64,000 nt of DNA from Platycarya strobilacea (Eukaryota > Streptophyta > Magnoliopsida > Fagales > Juglandaceae). The stretch lies in the NCBI GenBank assembly GCA_036898215.1, contig CM072554.1, forward strand, positions 30,343,377 through 30,407,376, read 5' to 3'. The notes under the pieces are model-generated. The model did not search any database, was not told the DNA's origin, and saw only the letters and a list, made by a program, of their open reading frames with translations. Position 1 is the first letter of the stretch. Each line of letters opens with the position of its first letter. Positions 23,478 to 34,140 of this stretch are shown piece after piece. Made by a program: the position numbers and the translations under genes.

Positions 23478-24038
23478 GTGGCAGCACTAGCCCTGGCCAC
23501 CAAGTCTCACCTCCAGTGCCGCCTAAACCGTCAGCCTTTGGCGAGTCCAACCCCACTGGAGATGTCAACCACGGCAGCCCCACCTCTTGCCGGTAGCCCC
23601 AAACTCAAAACTAGTTTTCTCCTCCATGCAGCACCTTGCTCTGCCCTTAGCTTTGCCATGAGCCACTACACTATGACACAACTCCCGCCATTTGATCCAC
23701 CATCCATAGGCGACCTACCACCAGAAATTTCAACTCCAACGAAGCCCCCACCTTTCCCCATCTTCCATAAAACCGAAATGGGTCTCTAAATGGATCACCC
23801 TTTGCCACGCCACCGTCCGACTACCATGACTCTCACCTTCACCGCCAAAAGCTTTCCCTACCTTAGTTTATCATACCCCTTAAACAGTTTCGCCACTATA
23901 GCCCCACCTCCTGTGTATAAGGGAAAATCTAAAAATGGGTTTCTACCCTTTCGAGTCAGATCTGCCGCCTTCCGGTGGTTGCACTGCCTCGCTACTACCA
24001 TCATGAGATTCCCCATCCTCCAAGGAGTATTCTCCTAA
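23478..24038 (+). other. C-rich LTR leader with two open frames
   Basis: Adjacent open frames (23478-23789 and 23790-24038) are Pro/Ser/Ala-rich and follow the TATA box. The homologous 5' LTR copy is broken by indels and I see no known domain, so I treat them as leader RNA, not as genes. A TA-type inserted exon cannot be excluded. Confidence 0.35.
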
Positions 24039-27000
24039 ATTTTGGTGGCAAACGGAGTAACCGAGCCCAATCCGTCACTTGCTGTGCCTGGAGATGAATA
24101 GTGCATGACTTACCTGCTATGGATCGTGGATCGGCACGATTCTTGATTGGCATTCGTTGTGCGCTGTAAGTGACAGCATTTTTTTGATTGTTTGATTGAA
24201 TGTTTAATTGTGTGATAATCTCTCTTTTGTTTGTTTGAAGTGTTATCTAGTGATGATAAATAATTCGAAAGTAAATTGGTTCGGCTTGAGGCCATCTAAT
24301 AGAGAATGAGATTACCCTGAGTTAATCTTACTGTGGTTGGATATTGTGTGGATGGTAATTGTTGATGATATTATGACTTGGTTAGATGACTCTGTTACTC
24401 ACAGTGATTATTGGTGATATAATGATTTGATCAGATGATTTCGCTACTCTTTAGGAATTGTTAGTGGTAAAATGGTTTGTTGGATGACTTCGTTACTTTT
24501 GGAAATCATGGGTGATATAATGTTTTGGTTGAATGACTCTATTACTTTTAGTAAGTATTGGTGAATTAATGATTTGGTCGGATGATTACATTACTTTTCC
24601 ACTATGTTTCAATAAGGTGACACACTAGGATTTTAATCTAAGAGATACTTGGAAGAATATGGTGAAAATTTGATAAGAGGACCTAAGAAGTATAGTTAAG
24701 TAATATTCGGCTAAGGTTGATCAATGACATAACATGTTGGACGATTAAAAGTTTATGTTTCGGGAATTTATAAGCTTCAATCATGGTATACTTCTTGGGA
24801 AAAATATTAGGTTTTAACTCATGGCTGATGTATGGTTATGACTTGAATCTTTGGATGAAATATTAAAGTGTAATCATAAATTCCTTGATGTATAGATTGA
24901 GAAATGTTTGGGTTTAGAGAAAATATTATATGATGATAATTTGTTATAGAGAATAACTATACAGGCAATGTAAGTGTGATGGCTAATGATTGGTTATGAT
25001 ATAGCTATTAAGTTTTGAGAAAACCTTAACGAAATATACGTGTTTTGATAAAGAGAAAAGAGAAGAAAAGTTGGGTTTGACTCCATCATAAGTTGCATTC
25101 TTTACCCATATAGGATAATGTTGGTTTGATTCGATGTGACTTAAGGTTTTGACTATCTCTTTATTGGAATATGCATGACATATTGGAAAGAAGGTAAATT
25201 AAAAAGGGAAGTCTGTTCATATGTTAATATGTATGAGATATGATTTCTGAATGTATGATTCAAATGTTTCATGATCTATATGTTTTGCATAAGAAGTCAC
25301 GTGTCGCATGCATGTCCTATGCATGAAGTACGAAAAACATGTTTTTGAGTCAAGCATGTTTTAAAAAGAATTAAAGTTTTATAAGAACACCAAAGGCTGG
25401 GACAGGGTAATGCCCCAGTGGAACCGTCGAGTGAAAGCCCCTGGCTGGATAAATAACCGTCGGCTGACCATGTATGGCTCCAGAAGGTGTCTAGAGCGTG
25501 GTCGCACCTAAAGCTAGTGGGTGCATACAGGACGGTGTTGGCTTTTGCCTTACTAGGAAAATTTGTAGTCGCTCAGTTTGTGTGGTCACCGAGTGATGAA
25601 GAGTACGAAAGGGCACGAAACGTAGCTACTTAGGTTTGATACGATCGTCGGGTGATACGGTAACTAGCATGAACACATGGTGCGTAGGGGAATCGTGGGG
25701 TGTCCAAATAGATGTCATGAAGAAAAAGACGGGCTTTCGAGCCATATATGATATGATAAGTAATGCCTAAGATAAGAAAAAGATGAAAAGCATTTGAAAA
25801 GATGACTCGAAAAGTTTATGAAAATATTTTGATTATATATGAAAGAAGTCAAAGTTATATGAAAGCATTTTTATGAAAAGCACGTACATGAAGCAAAGTT
25901 TTAAAGATTGTTAAGCGTCATGGAAATTTTTATATGAAAGTGCATGTGCATAAGTCATGTTGCAAGTCTCATATTCATGGTACATGCACTCATTGTGTTT
26001 ACTTGTATATGTTGATGATGTTCTGTTGTATGAATTAGTTGTATGCTGTCTGTTGCTTACTGGGATTCACATCTCACCGGTAGATCGCGCCCACCTACGG
26101 TTCCACGTTACGAGATCGTAGTTTGTGTTTGCAGAGAATAAAATTTACCTCGAGATACAGACTCCGTAGGAAAAGAAATCTACTGAGAGAATGAAAGCTA
26201 AGATTTATGATCTCGGAAACAATATTGTTTATCTTTTACGTCTAAACGACTGTATATTTATCCTATTGGAGAAATTGATTTAAATTGATTTGTAATTTTA
26301 AAAATCTTTGGTACTAGAACGACTGACTTTTATTTACTTTTCCGTTGCGAATATTTACTGTACACTTTATGCTTCACACACTTTTCAAACACTAATCGAT
26401 GGGATGATTGATCCATGAGATAATTGTCCTAATGTCGCGAGTCCTTCTAAATCCTAGGGGGGATTCGTAGGCGTCATAGGAAGCATCATTGGAGAGAATA
26501 AAGGAGGGCTTGAGGAAGAAAAGGATTTTGGGTGAAAGGAGAAGGAGTAGCCGCCCATGCCATTTGTAGTCTTCCAAGATGTTTCCAAATCTAGGTGATC
26601 TTGGCATATGAGATTGTGTAAGGGAGTGTGAGATATGTGTGTGTAAGAGTGAGTGATTTGAGAATTGATTGATGGATCACTTGGGAGGAAAGAAAACCCT
26701 TGGAAAAGGGATGAGTGTTTGGTGGAGCAAGGCAAGGCCTTGGCCAACTACGGCATATCCCATTTTCGCAAGTTGGATTCCAAGATCCTAGTGAGTGACA
26801 TGTGAAATGATAAGTGAGAGAGTAAGGAGTGATGCGATAGAAGAAAGGGTGAAACTCCACCCTTGTAGGCACCGGCCATAGTGAAAATGGGGAGGGAGAA
26901 GTTCAACCTAGTGCATGCTAAAACTAGGCATCATTTTGCTCTAGTGATGAGGGTCAATCTAGAAGTCTTTCAATCTATCAAGTGTAATTCATAGAACTAG

Positions 27001-27254
27001 GAGAATGGAGTGCCTAGGAGCCTCCCTTGGCTGAATGGCCTTACTTTTTCTTTCCATCTCTTTTGCTTCATTTTTCCCACACACCACATGGCAACACCTT
27101 TCTCCTTTATACTTTCACTTTCTCGTGTTCTTCCACTTTCCAAGCACCACTTTTCCTAAGTCAAGTTGAGTTGAACAAGGTATCCTTGAGTGGAAGTTTT
27201 CTTTAGAGAGGTAAGCTAAACCCTAAGCCATTTCATGCATAGGATTTTAGGTTT

Positions 27255-27282
27255 GAACACACACACACACACACACACACAC
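27255..27282. repeat. (AC)n microsatellite
   Basis: Fourteen AC units in the F3 LTR; the inverted F3 sister has only a short GT run at the same place (about 39354-39364). Confidence 0.9.
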
Positions 27283-28263
27283 TCCAAACCTTATTTTCTT
27301 GTTATTTTCCTTTTTACTACATGCTTGTAGTTTTATTTTAATCTTATTAATTTTTATACTTTTTCAGAACTATTCTTATCTACACTTGAAGTATTGTAAG
27401 TGCATCTTTATCTTACCCCTAGTATTCCATGTATATGTCTAAAGTGAATGTGGTTGTATTGCTTGTTGAATGCTTGGTGATGTTAGGCTAGTATATTTGA
27501 ATAAATGCCTTATATATTTAGTTGCAATAATCCATGTTTAGCAAAGTTATAATTTTTAGACTTGAAATTTATATTATAATGGTGAATATAGTTATTTTGT
27601 TGCAAAGGAAAAATGAAGAATGTTTATATGGTAAATGGTGACAAAATGCATGCATGACCAAGACAAGGGTTTTAGGGTTGAAAAAAATTGGATTGGTGCA
27701 CATCTAGATTTTGGCTTTGAAGGTTTTAGGGTTAAAATTTTCAGTGCTCAACTATTATTTCATGACATGATTATGTCTTGAATGTTTGGAAAATATAGAA
27801 ATATGAAATTAGGAGAACTTAATAGCCAAAGTTTCAAATCTCTTATGTGGAATCAAGTGTGGTGATTATTTTGGTAGCAAGTGTGAAATATTTAATCTAA
27901 GGACTTTAGAGTATCGGTCAAGCCCTATTTGAGGTGTTAAAATTATTTGATTAAGGCATGCTTGAGTACCTAGAAGAAGTCAGATGAAGAAAACACTAGG
28001 TTGGGTGGCTAGAAGGGTTTCGACCTCACCTTTAGGGGTGATGGCCGAGTACTTGTTTTTCCCCTTGATTAAATTATTTGTCCTTTTTATATATTGATGA
28101 TGTTATGAGGTGATTTGGTTGGACTAAACATGATAATGTATATGTGCTTGTACATGTCCCATGAGTCACATGTTTAGCATGAAGAGTTTCATGTCCCATG
28201 CATAAAGCATAAAGTCATGTTTTTAGATCAACCATTATTTTCAAAAGAAAAGAAAAGCATTAA

Positions 28264-28610
28264 GTGCATGTTTGGGATTGCGGTAAAAAATATTACTTTT
28301 AGCTTAAGGCTTATAGCTTAAAACTTAATATAATAAGCTCTACTACTAAAAAACCATTTATTGTTTGGGATGCATATATCTAAAGCGCTTTTTAGAGTTA
28401 GTTATGGTAATTGTTTAAAATATATAGTTATCTGTAGGAGCTTTTTAATAAAAGATTCGATTTAGTGCTTTTTGAATAAGCTGATTTTTAGTTTTTCTAA
28501 CCTCCTAAAGCACTTTTTATAAAATTACCAAATACGTCATTTTTAAAAAAAATACTTTTAACTGCTTAAAAGCACATTTTAAGTCTCGAAATGCAATCCC
28601 AAACAGACTC
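28264..28610. mobile_element. Harbinger/Tourist-like MITE
   Basis: 347 bp with terminal inverted repeats GTGCATGTTTGGGATTGC and GAGTCTGTTTGGGATTGC (the second on the opposite strand; 14 of 18 identical), flanked by TAA on both sides (28261-28263, 28611-28613). The sister LTR reads GCATTAAGTTTTTATAAG straight across this point, proving insertion. No coding capacity. The 3-bp TAA target and TGTTTGGG core fit PIF/Harbinger non-autonomous elements. Confidence 0.85.
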
Positions 28611-29317
28611 TAAGTTTTTATAAGAACTCCAAAAACTAGGATGAGATAGTGTCCCAATAAAACTCCCTATTCACTTAGGAGTGGATAAAGTCGAGTGAAA
28701 ACCCCTAGGTCAACAAAAAACAATTGACGGACCATGTATGGCTCCAAAAGGTGTCTGGAGCATGGTCGCACCTAAATTTAGTGGGTACCCAAGGACGGTG
28801 TAGGCATTTCGCCTCGCCGTTTTAAAAACAAGTATGTAGTCACTCGGTTTGAGTGATCACATAGTGATAAAGAGTGGATAACGTAGTCACTTTGGACTTG
28901 AGTGGTCACCGGGTGATGCGGTAACGCGTAATGTAGTCACTTTGAGCTTGAGTAGTCGCTAGGTCATGTGGTAACTAGCGAAAAACACACGGTGTGTCGT
29001 GAGGTACCCACAAAGAAGTCATGACAAAAATGGCTTTCAAACCCCAAGAATGATGTGAATATGTTAAATGGCGCCTAAGATAAGAAATGGTGAAAGAAAT
29101 GAAAGCTTTTACGAAAAAGGATTATGTCATATGACAAACCCTTTTTATGAAAAGTACGTGCATGAATCAAGTTTGAAAGAAAGTCAAGATTTATGAAAAT
29201 TATCATGTGCATATGCATCAGTTAAGTCACTAGTCTAGTATGCATGACAGATGTTCTTTGTGTTATTCGCTTATATATATGTTTGCAATGTTTTCGTTGA
29301 GATAATTGTGTACTTAC

Positions 29318-29336
29318 TGAGATTTTTCGAAATATC
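29318..29336 (+). promoter_or_regulatory. Conserved LTR hairpin (F3)
   Basis: TACTGAGATTT..CGAAATATCA, a slightly degraded version of the F1 hairpin, about 0.76 kb from the LTR end. Confidence 0.5.
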
Positions 29337-29389
29337 ATCCTTTTAATTTTAACTATCATTCCTTTTTGGGGCGATAAAAGTGGTTGTAG

Positions 29390-29713
29390 GTGAGGATGAC
29401 CTTGATGAGTTTGACGCTTGGAGAGACTCCTCAGACCACTGAGAGTCTGGTGATCTTCCCTCTTTTTGATGCAGTGACCCCCGTTTTGTACGACCAATTT
29501 CTCACAAACAAGCGTCGGAGTGTGCTCATTGAGGCCACCGATTGCCAATGCATCGGATGCTGCCTTATCTTGGGGATTGAAGGGTTCCTATTTATGGACC
29601 TCGTTTACACCTCAGCGGCGAGGTTGGGTATCCTACGTGGCGGTAGGATGGGCCTGGGGCACTTCCTTTTTGGTCCTAGAATTATGGAGGTCAAGGATGA
29701 ACCCAATTTCTAG
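29390..29713 (+). CDS. LTR-borne small ORF, intact F3 copy (unknown protein)
   Basis: About 108 codons are open from an AG acceptor-like site (GGTTGTAG|GTGAGGATG); the first ATG is at 29396. Core residues are CQCIGCCLILG, followed by DLVYTSAARLG, GRMGLGHFLFGP and VKDEPNF at the C-terminus. Relatives are 37504-37271 (-), where the C-terminal half is conserved, and the F1 copies at 2152-2480, 6202-5999 and 51126-51317, which share GCC-x-x-LG, a following L-rich stretch, GP and VK-x-EP. No membrane segment or known domain is visible. It lies inside a solo LTR, so any product would come from LTR transcription. It could also be a chance frame over conserved non-coding RNA. Confidence 0.4.
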   Translation: MRMTLMSLTLGETPQTTESLVIFPLFDAVTPVLYDQFLTNKRRSVLIEATDCQCIGCCLILGIEGFLFMDLVYTSAARLGILRGGRMGLGHFLFGPRIMEVKDEPNF

Positions 29714-30082
29714 TGGCGGGTTGTCGAGTCGGCATATGGCTGTTGTCGCCTTTTTTTATATTTTTATTATATTTTGATAGGTCCCGTTGTTTTGGGATTG
29801 TTCATATTTTGTGGAAACTGATACAATTGGTGATAATTATTAATATGAAATTTCTTTTGGAAATTTAATTTTGTTATACCATGTGACATAAGGCAAGTTT
29901 AAGTTCCTTGCCTAAATCTTACTTGACTTGACCCTTTTTTCGCTATGAAAATTTTATACACTGCCTTTAAGTTAGACTCATGCATGTACTTATGTTATGA
30001 ACGAAGGGTGAGTATTCTTGTGTTACTTATCCTTGACGTCTCGGTTTACATCCGATCCTAAACGTAATCGGGGGCATTGACA

Positions 30083-30661
30083 CCTAGTCCCACCAAGGTA
30101 AAAGGTTGTTTGACTCGATTGATTTGGCTATTAATCCGTGTTTATTTGACATTTTTATGCCTTTTCCATTAAAGGACAAGAGGATTACCCCCTAATTAGT
30201 GGCTAATACCTACTTTTGAGATATTATCAAATTTTTTAATAAGATTCTTTCACCATAGGAAATCTGTGGGGTTCTAGATCTATAATATCCATTGGCTATC
30301 GGAGGATGATCATTAGTCGAAAAATGCATTAACTAGTCTAAGTTCTATATTTTACTATTAATTGTGATGATTTTTGAGTAAATTCTGAACCTTCCATTCC
30401 AAATACTTATAAAAAAAATATTTTTCTTAATTTCTAAAAGATACAAAAATTAACTCACTTTAGAATTATTGGTATGCATTATTAAATTTTTAATAAATGT
30501 TATACTTTATGTAATCACTTTATAGTCGTAGCACTTATCTTTACAAGTTGATATCATTGGCAATGCCCCGAATATCTTCCCTTCCTGAGCCTCATGATCA
30601 CTGTCATTTTACAAATTGAGAAATGTTTTTTTTTGTTTGGATTGTCATTCTATTAACTCAG
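30083..30661. other. Unassigned, upstream of FAR1-like pseudogene
   Basis: AT-rich, no recognisable repeat or ORF. It probably represents old intergenic or intronic sequence of the pseudogene. Confidence 0.4.
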
Positions 30662-33600
30662 TTGAAATAGCTTGACGAACAAAAAGTAGATAAAAGGTCA
30701 CCTAGCCCTTCGACCCCAAATCCATCAACAACTCAGGTATGATATGTTGGTCAATCCTAGAAGGTTATTGTCTTGATATTAGCATGTAGTTTATATTGTT
30801 TATTTGTGTACTGTAGGGATATTATTACCTACCATTTATGATGCATCCAAATGCATCAACAAATTCATATACATATGCACATGATAGCCAGGTAAAGGCA
30901 TCTAAAACTTTTTAATCATTTACTTATGTGCATTGTGATAATTACTAACATCGTGTCAAATTACAGCTCCCATCAGTGCCACCACTTCCAAAAATATTCA
31001 TATTCCCTTTGTTGAGTAATGCGGATGAGTCAAGCTGTGTTCGCCAAATGACATAGGTAGAATCCTTTCACTTAGCATTTTTTTTGTTAAATTACTTGCA
31101 TTGTAACTTGCTCTAACACCATACCTGATTGCAGACCCCACTGATGCTACATTTTTCAACAATGTTTATATACCCTCTGTCGAGTAATGCGTCGGAGTCG
31201 ACACAAGTTCAACAGATGGCTCAGGTAAGTTTCTTTCAAACATGTTACTTTTCTTGTTATGTGTATTATGCCCCGTAATAATACCGTGCTTGATTACAGC
31301 CCCCATCAATGCCACATTTTCCAATAATGTTCATATCTTCGTTGTCAAGTATTGTAGCGGGTGGTTGTGTTCAACAAATGATCCAGGTATATTCTTTCAA
31401 AATGGAGGTAATATTTTTCCTTTAATGCATTGCTATTTGTTCTTACACCCTCCATCAAGTAATACGTCAGAGTCAACATGGGTTGAAAAGACGGCCTAGG
31501 TGAATTCAGCTATAAATTTATAGCCCCCATTATCGTCATGCTCTCCATCCACTATTTCATCGGAGTTGAGAAAAAGCTTTGAAAATACCTCAAGTAATGC
31601 GGTGACGATGCCATTTATATCTGAAAGTGAAAATAATGCTTATTCTAAAATGCAATCAGGATCACCATTAGACGTAGAGACAGAGGATGAGGACAACAAT
31701 GAATACAATTATGATAATGACCGAGTTAAGGAGGAACCAAAATCTGGCATGGAGTTCGTCACTGACCATGAGCTTATTGCCTATTACAAGCGATATGGCA
31801 AGCAACAACGCTTCGGTGTTATAACATAAAGGACGAAGAGAGAGATAGATGGGAGTGTGAAGTATATCACACTTGGATGTGTGCAAGGCGGCAAGTACCA
31901 TCCTAGCGGTAGTAATGTCCTAGACCACAACCAACAACCAAAATGGACTGTAAGGCAAGGATAAATGCTCATTTAGTGAATGGTACTTGGGTGGTGACCA
32001 ATGTTGAGACTACCCATAATCATGATACTGTCAGCCCACAAAAATGTAGATTTTTTAGATCATACAAGTATTTAGACTAACACAATCAGAGGATTCTTGA
32101 TTTGAATGATAGAGTGGGTATTGGAGCGAACAAGGGTTATGACGCACTTGTAACATAAGCAAGGGTACGAGAAACTACCATGTCAGGAAAAAGAGGCTCG
32201 AAATTTTATTGCCAGAGCGTGAAGACTAAGGTTGGGACCAAGAGGTGGTGAGCACTTACTGAATACTTTACGAGGATGCGGTTGCAGAAAGATTGGTTTG
32301 TTTATGTGATTGATGTTGATGATGAGTTGAGATTGAAAAATGTGTTCTGGGCTGACACACGCAGCAGAACAACCTATGAGTATTTTGAAGATGTTATCAC
32401 TTTCGATACTACATACCTTATAAATAAATACGGTATGCTGTTTGCACCTTTTGTCGGTGTAAATCATCATGGGCAATCTATACTGTTGGGGGTTGACCTG
32501 ATTTCAAGTGAGGACACATCTACTTTTGTTTGGTTGTTTCGAGCATGGTTGAAGTGCATTGTTGATCGGGCTCCAAAAGCAATCATAACAGAGTAAGATT
32601 GAGCAATGAAGAATGCTATTTCTATCGAATTCCTAGACACTTGCCATAGATATTGTCTAGACACATAATGTGAAAACTACCTGAGAAATTGGGATCTCAC
32701 AAGGCCTTCAATGCAGGGTTAAAAACTTCCATCTAGAGTGCCCTATATGATTCACAAACATGCAAAGAATCTGAGGAGAAGTGGGGCCAACTTCTTCAGA
32801 AGTATGACCTTGGTGATAATGCATGGTTGAAAGGGTTATACGAGGAGAGGTCGTTTTGGGTACCAGTGTACCTAAAAAGGAGTATTCTAGGCTAGCATGA
32901 GTACAATAAAGCGATATGAAAGCATGAAAGCTTTCTTTGATGGGTTTGTAAATTTTGGTACGTCGTTGAAACAATTCATGGATCAATTTGACAATTGATG
33001 GATCAATTCCACATTAAAAACAGTTTCAAGCGGTGTATATGAATGTAAAATTTAGAGAGTTCCAGCAGGAGGTGTGGGGAATGATTGTATGTAACTACAT
33101 ACTTACCGACAAGAAAGGTTGCATTTCCACCTACGATGTTCTAGATGAAATTATAACTGATGATGACCATGTGAAGAGCGTCGAATACACAGTTTACTTT
33201 AATGAGGAGGAGATTGAGGTAAAATATACATGTGCATTATTTGAGATGAGGGAGATTGTCTGTCGACATGCATTGAACAATTGTCAAATGAATTAGATTC
33301 ATGTGATGCTAGATAAGTATGTATTGGATCGATGGAGGAAGGACCTGGAGAGAAGATATACAATAGTAAAAAGTAGCTACGATGACTTGCGGCAAAGTGC
33401 AGACTCAAAGAGGTATGAGTTTGTAATTAAACGATGTGTAAAATTCGCAACTGGTGTGTCGTTGAGTGATGCCTATGTTAATGCATTCATGCTCCACTTG
33501 GATGAGTTTGAAAATCAATTTAAAGGATCAGCAATTGAGTCCAGTTCCACCAAGGTAAAACTGACTGAGGTCACAGACAAGGGTAAGAAAATATTAAGTC

Positions 33601-34057
33601 CAAAACCTTTCTAAGGGAAAGGGAGGCCACCAACAAAAAGAAAGGTTCCGCCTATAGAAAAGGTTGCGAACAAGCGAAAAAAGAAGTAGGTAATAAATTC
33701 CTTTATTTATATCAACTCCACACCATAGTAATATCTTATTAATGCATATTTTTTCTGGATTAAGTTGTAATATATTATTTCCCATTGCATTAGATGATTC
33801 ATCACAAGATGGTGGTGGATCGAAAGCTCTAGAAAGTGTTCTGGTAATAACATCTTATGTGTATTCAATCTATTTTCATTATATATTGCCTTTCATTCAT
33901 GCATATTTTTCCAACTTGGATGTTTTTTTTTAAATCTGACTTTTATCAAGATACCAGTGCTGGATAGGATGATTTTGTTGTTCTAACACAGTACAATAAC
34001 GTCACACAACCAATGCCATAGGGCAATCAGGATGATTTTGTGGTTGTATTTATATGA
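30662..34057 (+). pseudogene. FAR1-RELATED SEQUENCE (FRS)-like protein, degenerate
   Basis: FAR1/FHY3 proteins are Mutator-transposase-derived plant transcription factors. Seen in order: duplicated 5' exons (30662-31499); an acidic stretch (DVETEDEDNNEYNYDND) and a FAR1 DNA-binding domain (FVTDHELIAYYKRYGKQQRFGV... DCKARINAHLVNGTW... TTHNHD, 31740-32050); the MULE transposase core (FVYVIDVDDE, FWADTRSRTTYEYFEDVITFDTTY, APFVGVNHHGQSILLG, 32270-32600); a SWIM-like finger (CALFEMREIVCRH, about 33228-33273); and a GKGRPPTKRKVPP tail. Many stops lie at codons where CAG, CAA or CGA is expected. The SWIM finger has lost its first cysteine and the second transposase aspartate region reads ITE-stop-D. 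Later exons at 33794-33843 and 33959-34057 follow AG/GT boundaries. No terminal inverted repeats found, so a dead host gene is likelier than a mobile MULE. Confidence 0.85.
30817..31499 (+). repeat. Tandem small-exon array in the FAR1-like pseudogene
   Basis: Exon-like units lie at 30817-30891 (75 bp), 30967-31056 (90), 31135-31224 (90), 31300-31386 (87) and a shortened one at about 31450-31499. Each is bounded by an AG and a GT site, each is a multiple of 3 where complete, and each ends in CAG or TAG. The 90-bp units translate as related peptides (PxxPxxPxxFI-x(2)-L-x-SNAxES...VQQM-x-Q). Starts recur every 150-170 bp. The next exon (31524) begins with the same PPLSS motif. Confidence 0.75.
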
Positions 34058-34140
34058 ATTTTGGGATACTGTGATGTATTGTTATGAATTTTGGTATGCT
34101 ATGATGTATTGTTATGACTTTCGGAGGATCTTGATGTAGT
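34051..34140 (+). repeat. 30-bp tandem repeat, three copies
   Basis: Three consecutive 30-bp units sharing TTATGAATTTTGG and ATGATGTATT, straddling the pseudogene stop and its presumed 3' UTR, immediately before the F4 LTR. Confidence 0.8.

Larger units (their letters stand above)
5325..26478 (+). mobile_element. E2: LARD-type LTR retrotransposon, complete but interrupted
   Basis: Two LTRs of about 3.95 kb flank a 2.44-kb internal region. The target duplication GGAAG (5320-5324 and 26479-26483) is perfect. LTRs begin TGTGAGACCCCGAATTTTTAC; the 5' LTR ends GCGTCACA and the 3' LTR GCGTCATA (C to T in the last CA). The chromovirus-like PPT at 22524-22535 and its GAGGACGAAATTTC lead-in resemble Tekay/Del elements. 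There is no gag or pol, so it must have depended on an autonomous partner. By-eye comparison of the first 330 bp of the LTRs gives roughly 7% difference, mostly transitions, so it is an old insertion. Confidence 0.9.
22536..26478 (+). repeat. E2 3' LTR, uninterrupted
   Basis: 3,943 bp. TATA box at 23352-23359, C-rich leader at 23400-24190, shared module at 25391-25790. It serves as the empty-site reference for the two elements inserted in the 5' LTR. Confidence 0.9.
4700..30082 (+). mobile_element. F3 solo LTR (about 4.2 kb), split by E2
   Basis: It starts TGTGATAGCTTGGAATTTCC and ends GGGGGCATTGACA. The flanks are CCCAG (4695-4699) and CCTAG (30083-30087), a 5-bp target duplication with one mismatch. 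Removing the nested element 5325-26478 plus its 5-bp duplication leaves about 4.22 kb, also including a MITE. The rejoined sequence is collinear with the inverted sister at 36902-40747, which reads straight across the E2 insertion point. No internal domain, PBS or second LTR exists, so this is a solo LTR formed by LTR-LTR recombination. It holds the conserved module (28625-29090), hairpin (29318-29336) and small ORF (29390-29713). Confidence 0.85.

Noticed and set aside
23478..24038. Two adjacent Pro-rich ORFs as host genes
   Set aside because: The 5' LTR copy carries indels and stops in the same region and no known domain is visible; kept only as a leader feature.
30662..34057. Active Mutator-like transposon
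   Set aside because: The transposase domain is FAR1/FRS-like and full of stops, and I could not find terminal inverted repeats or a 9-bp duplication.
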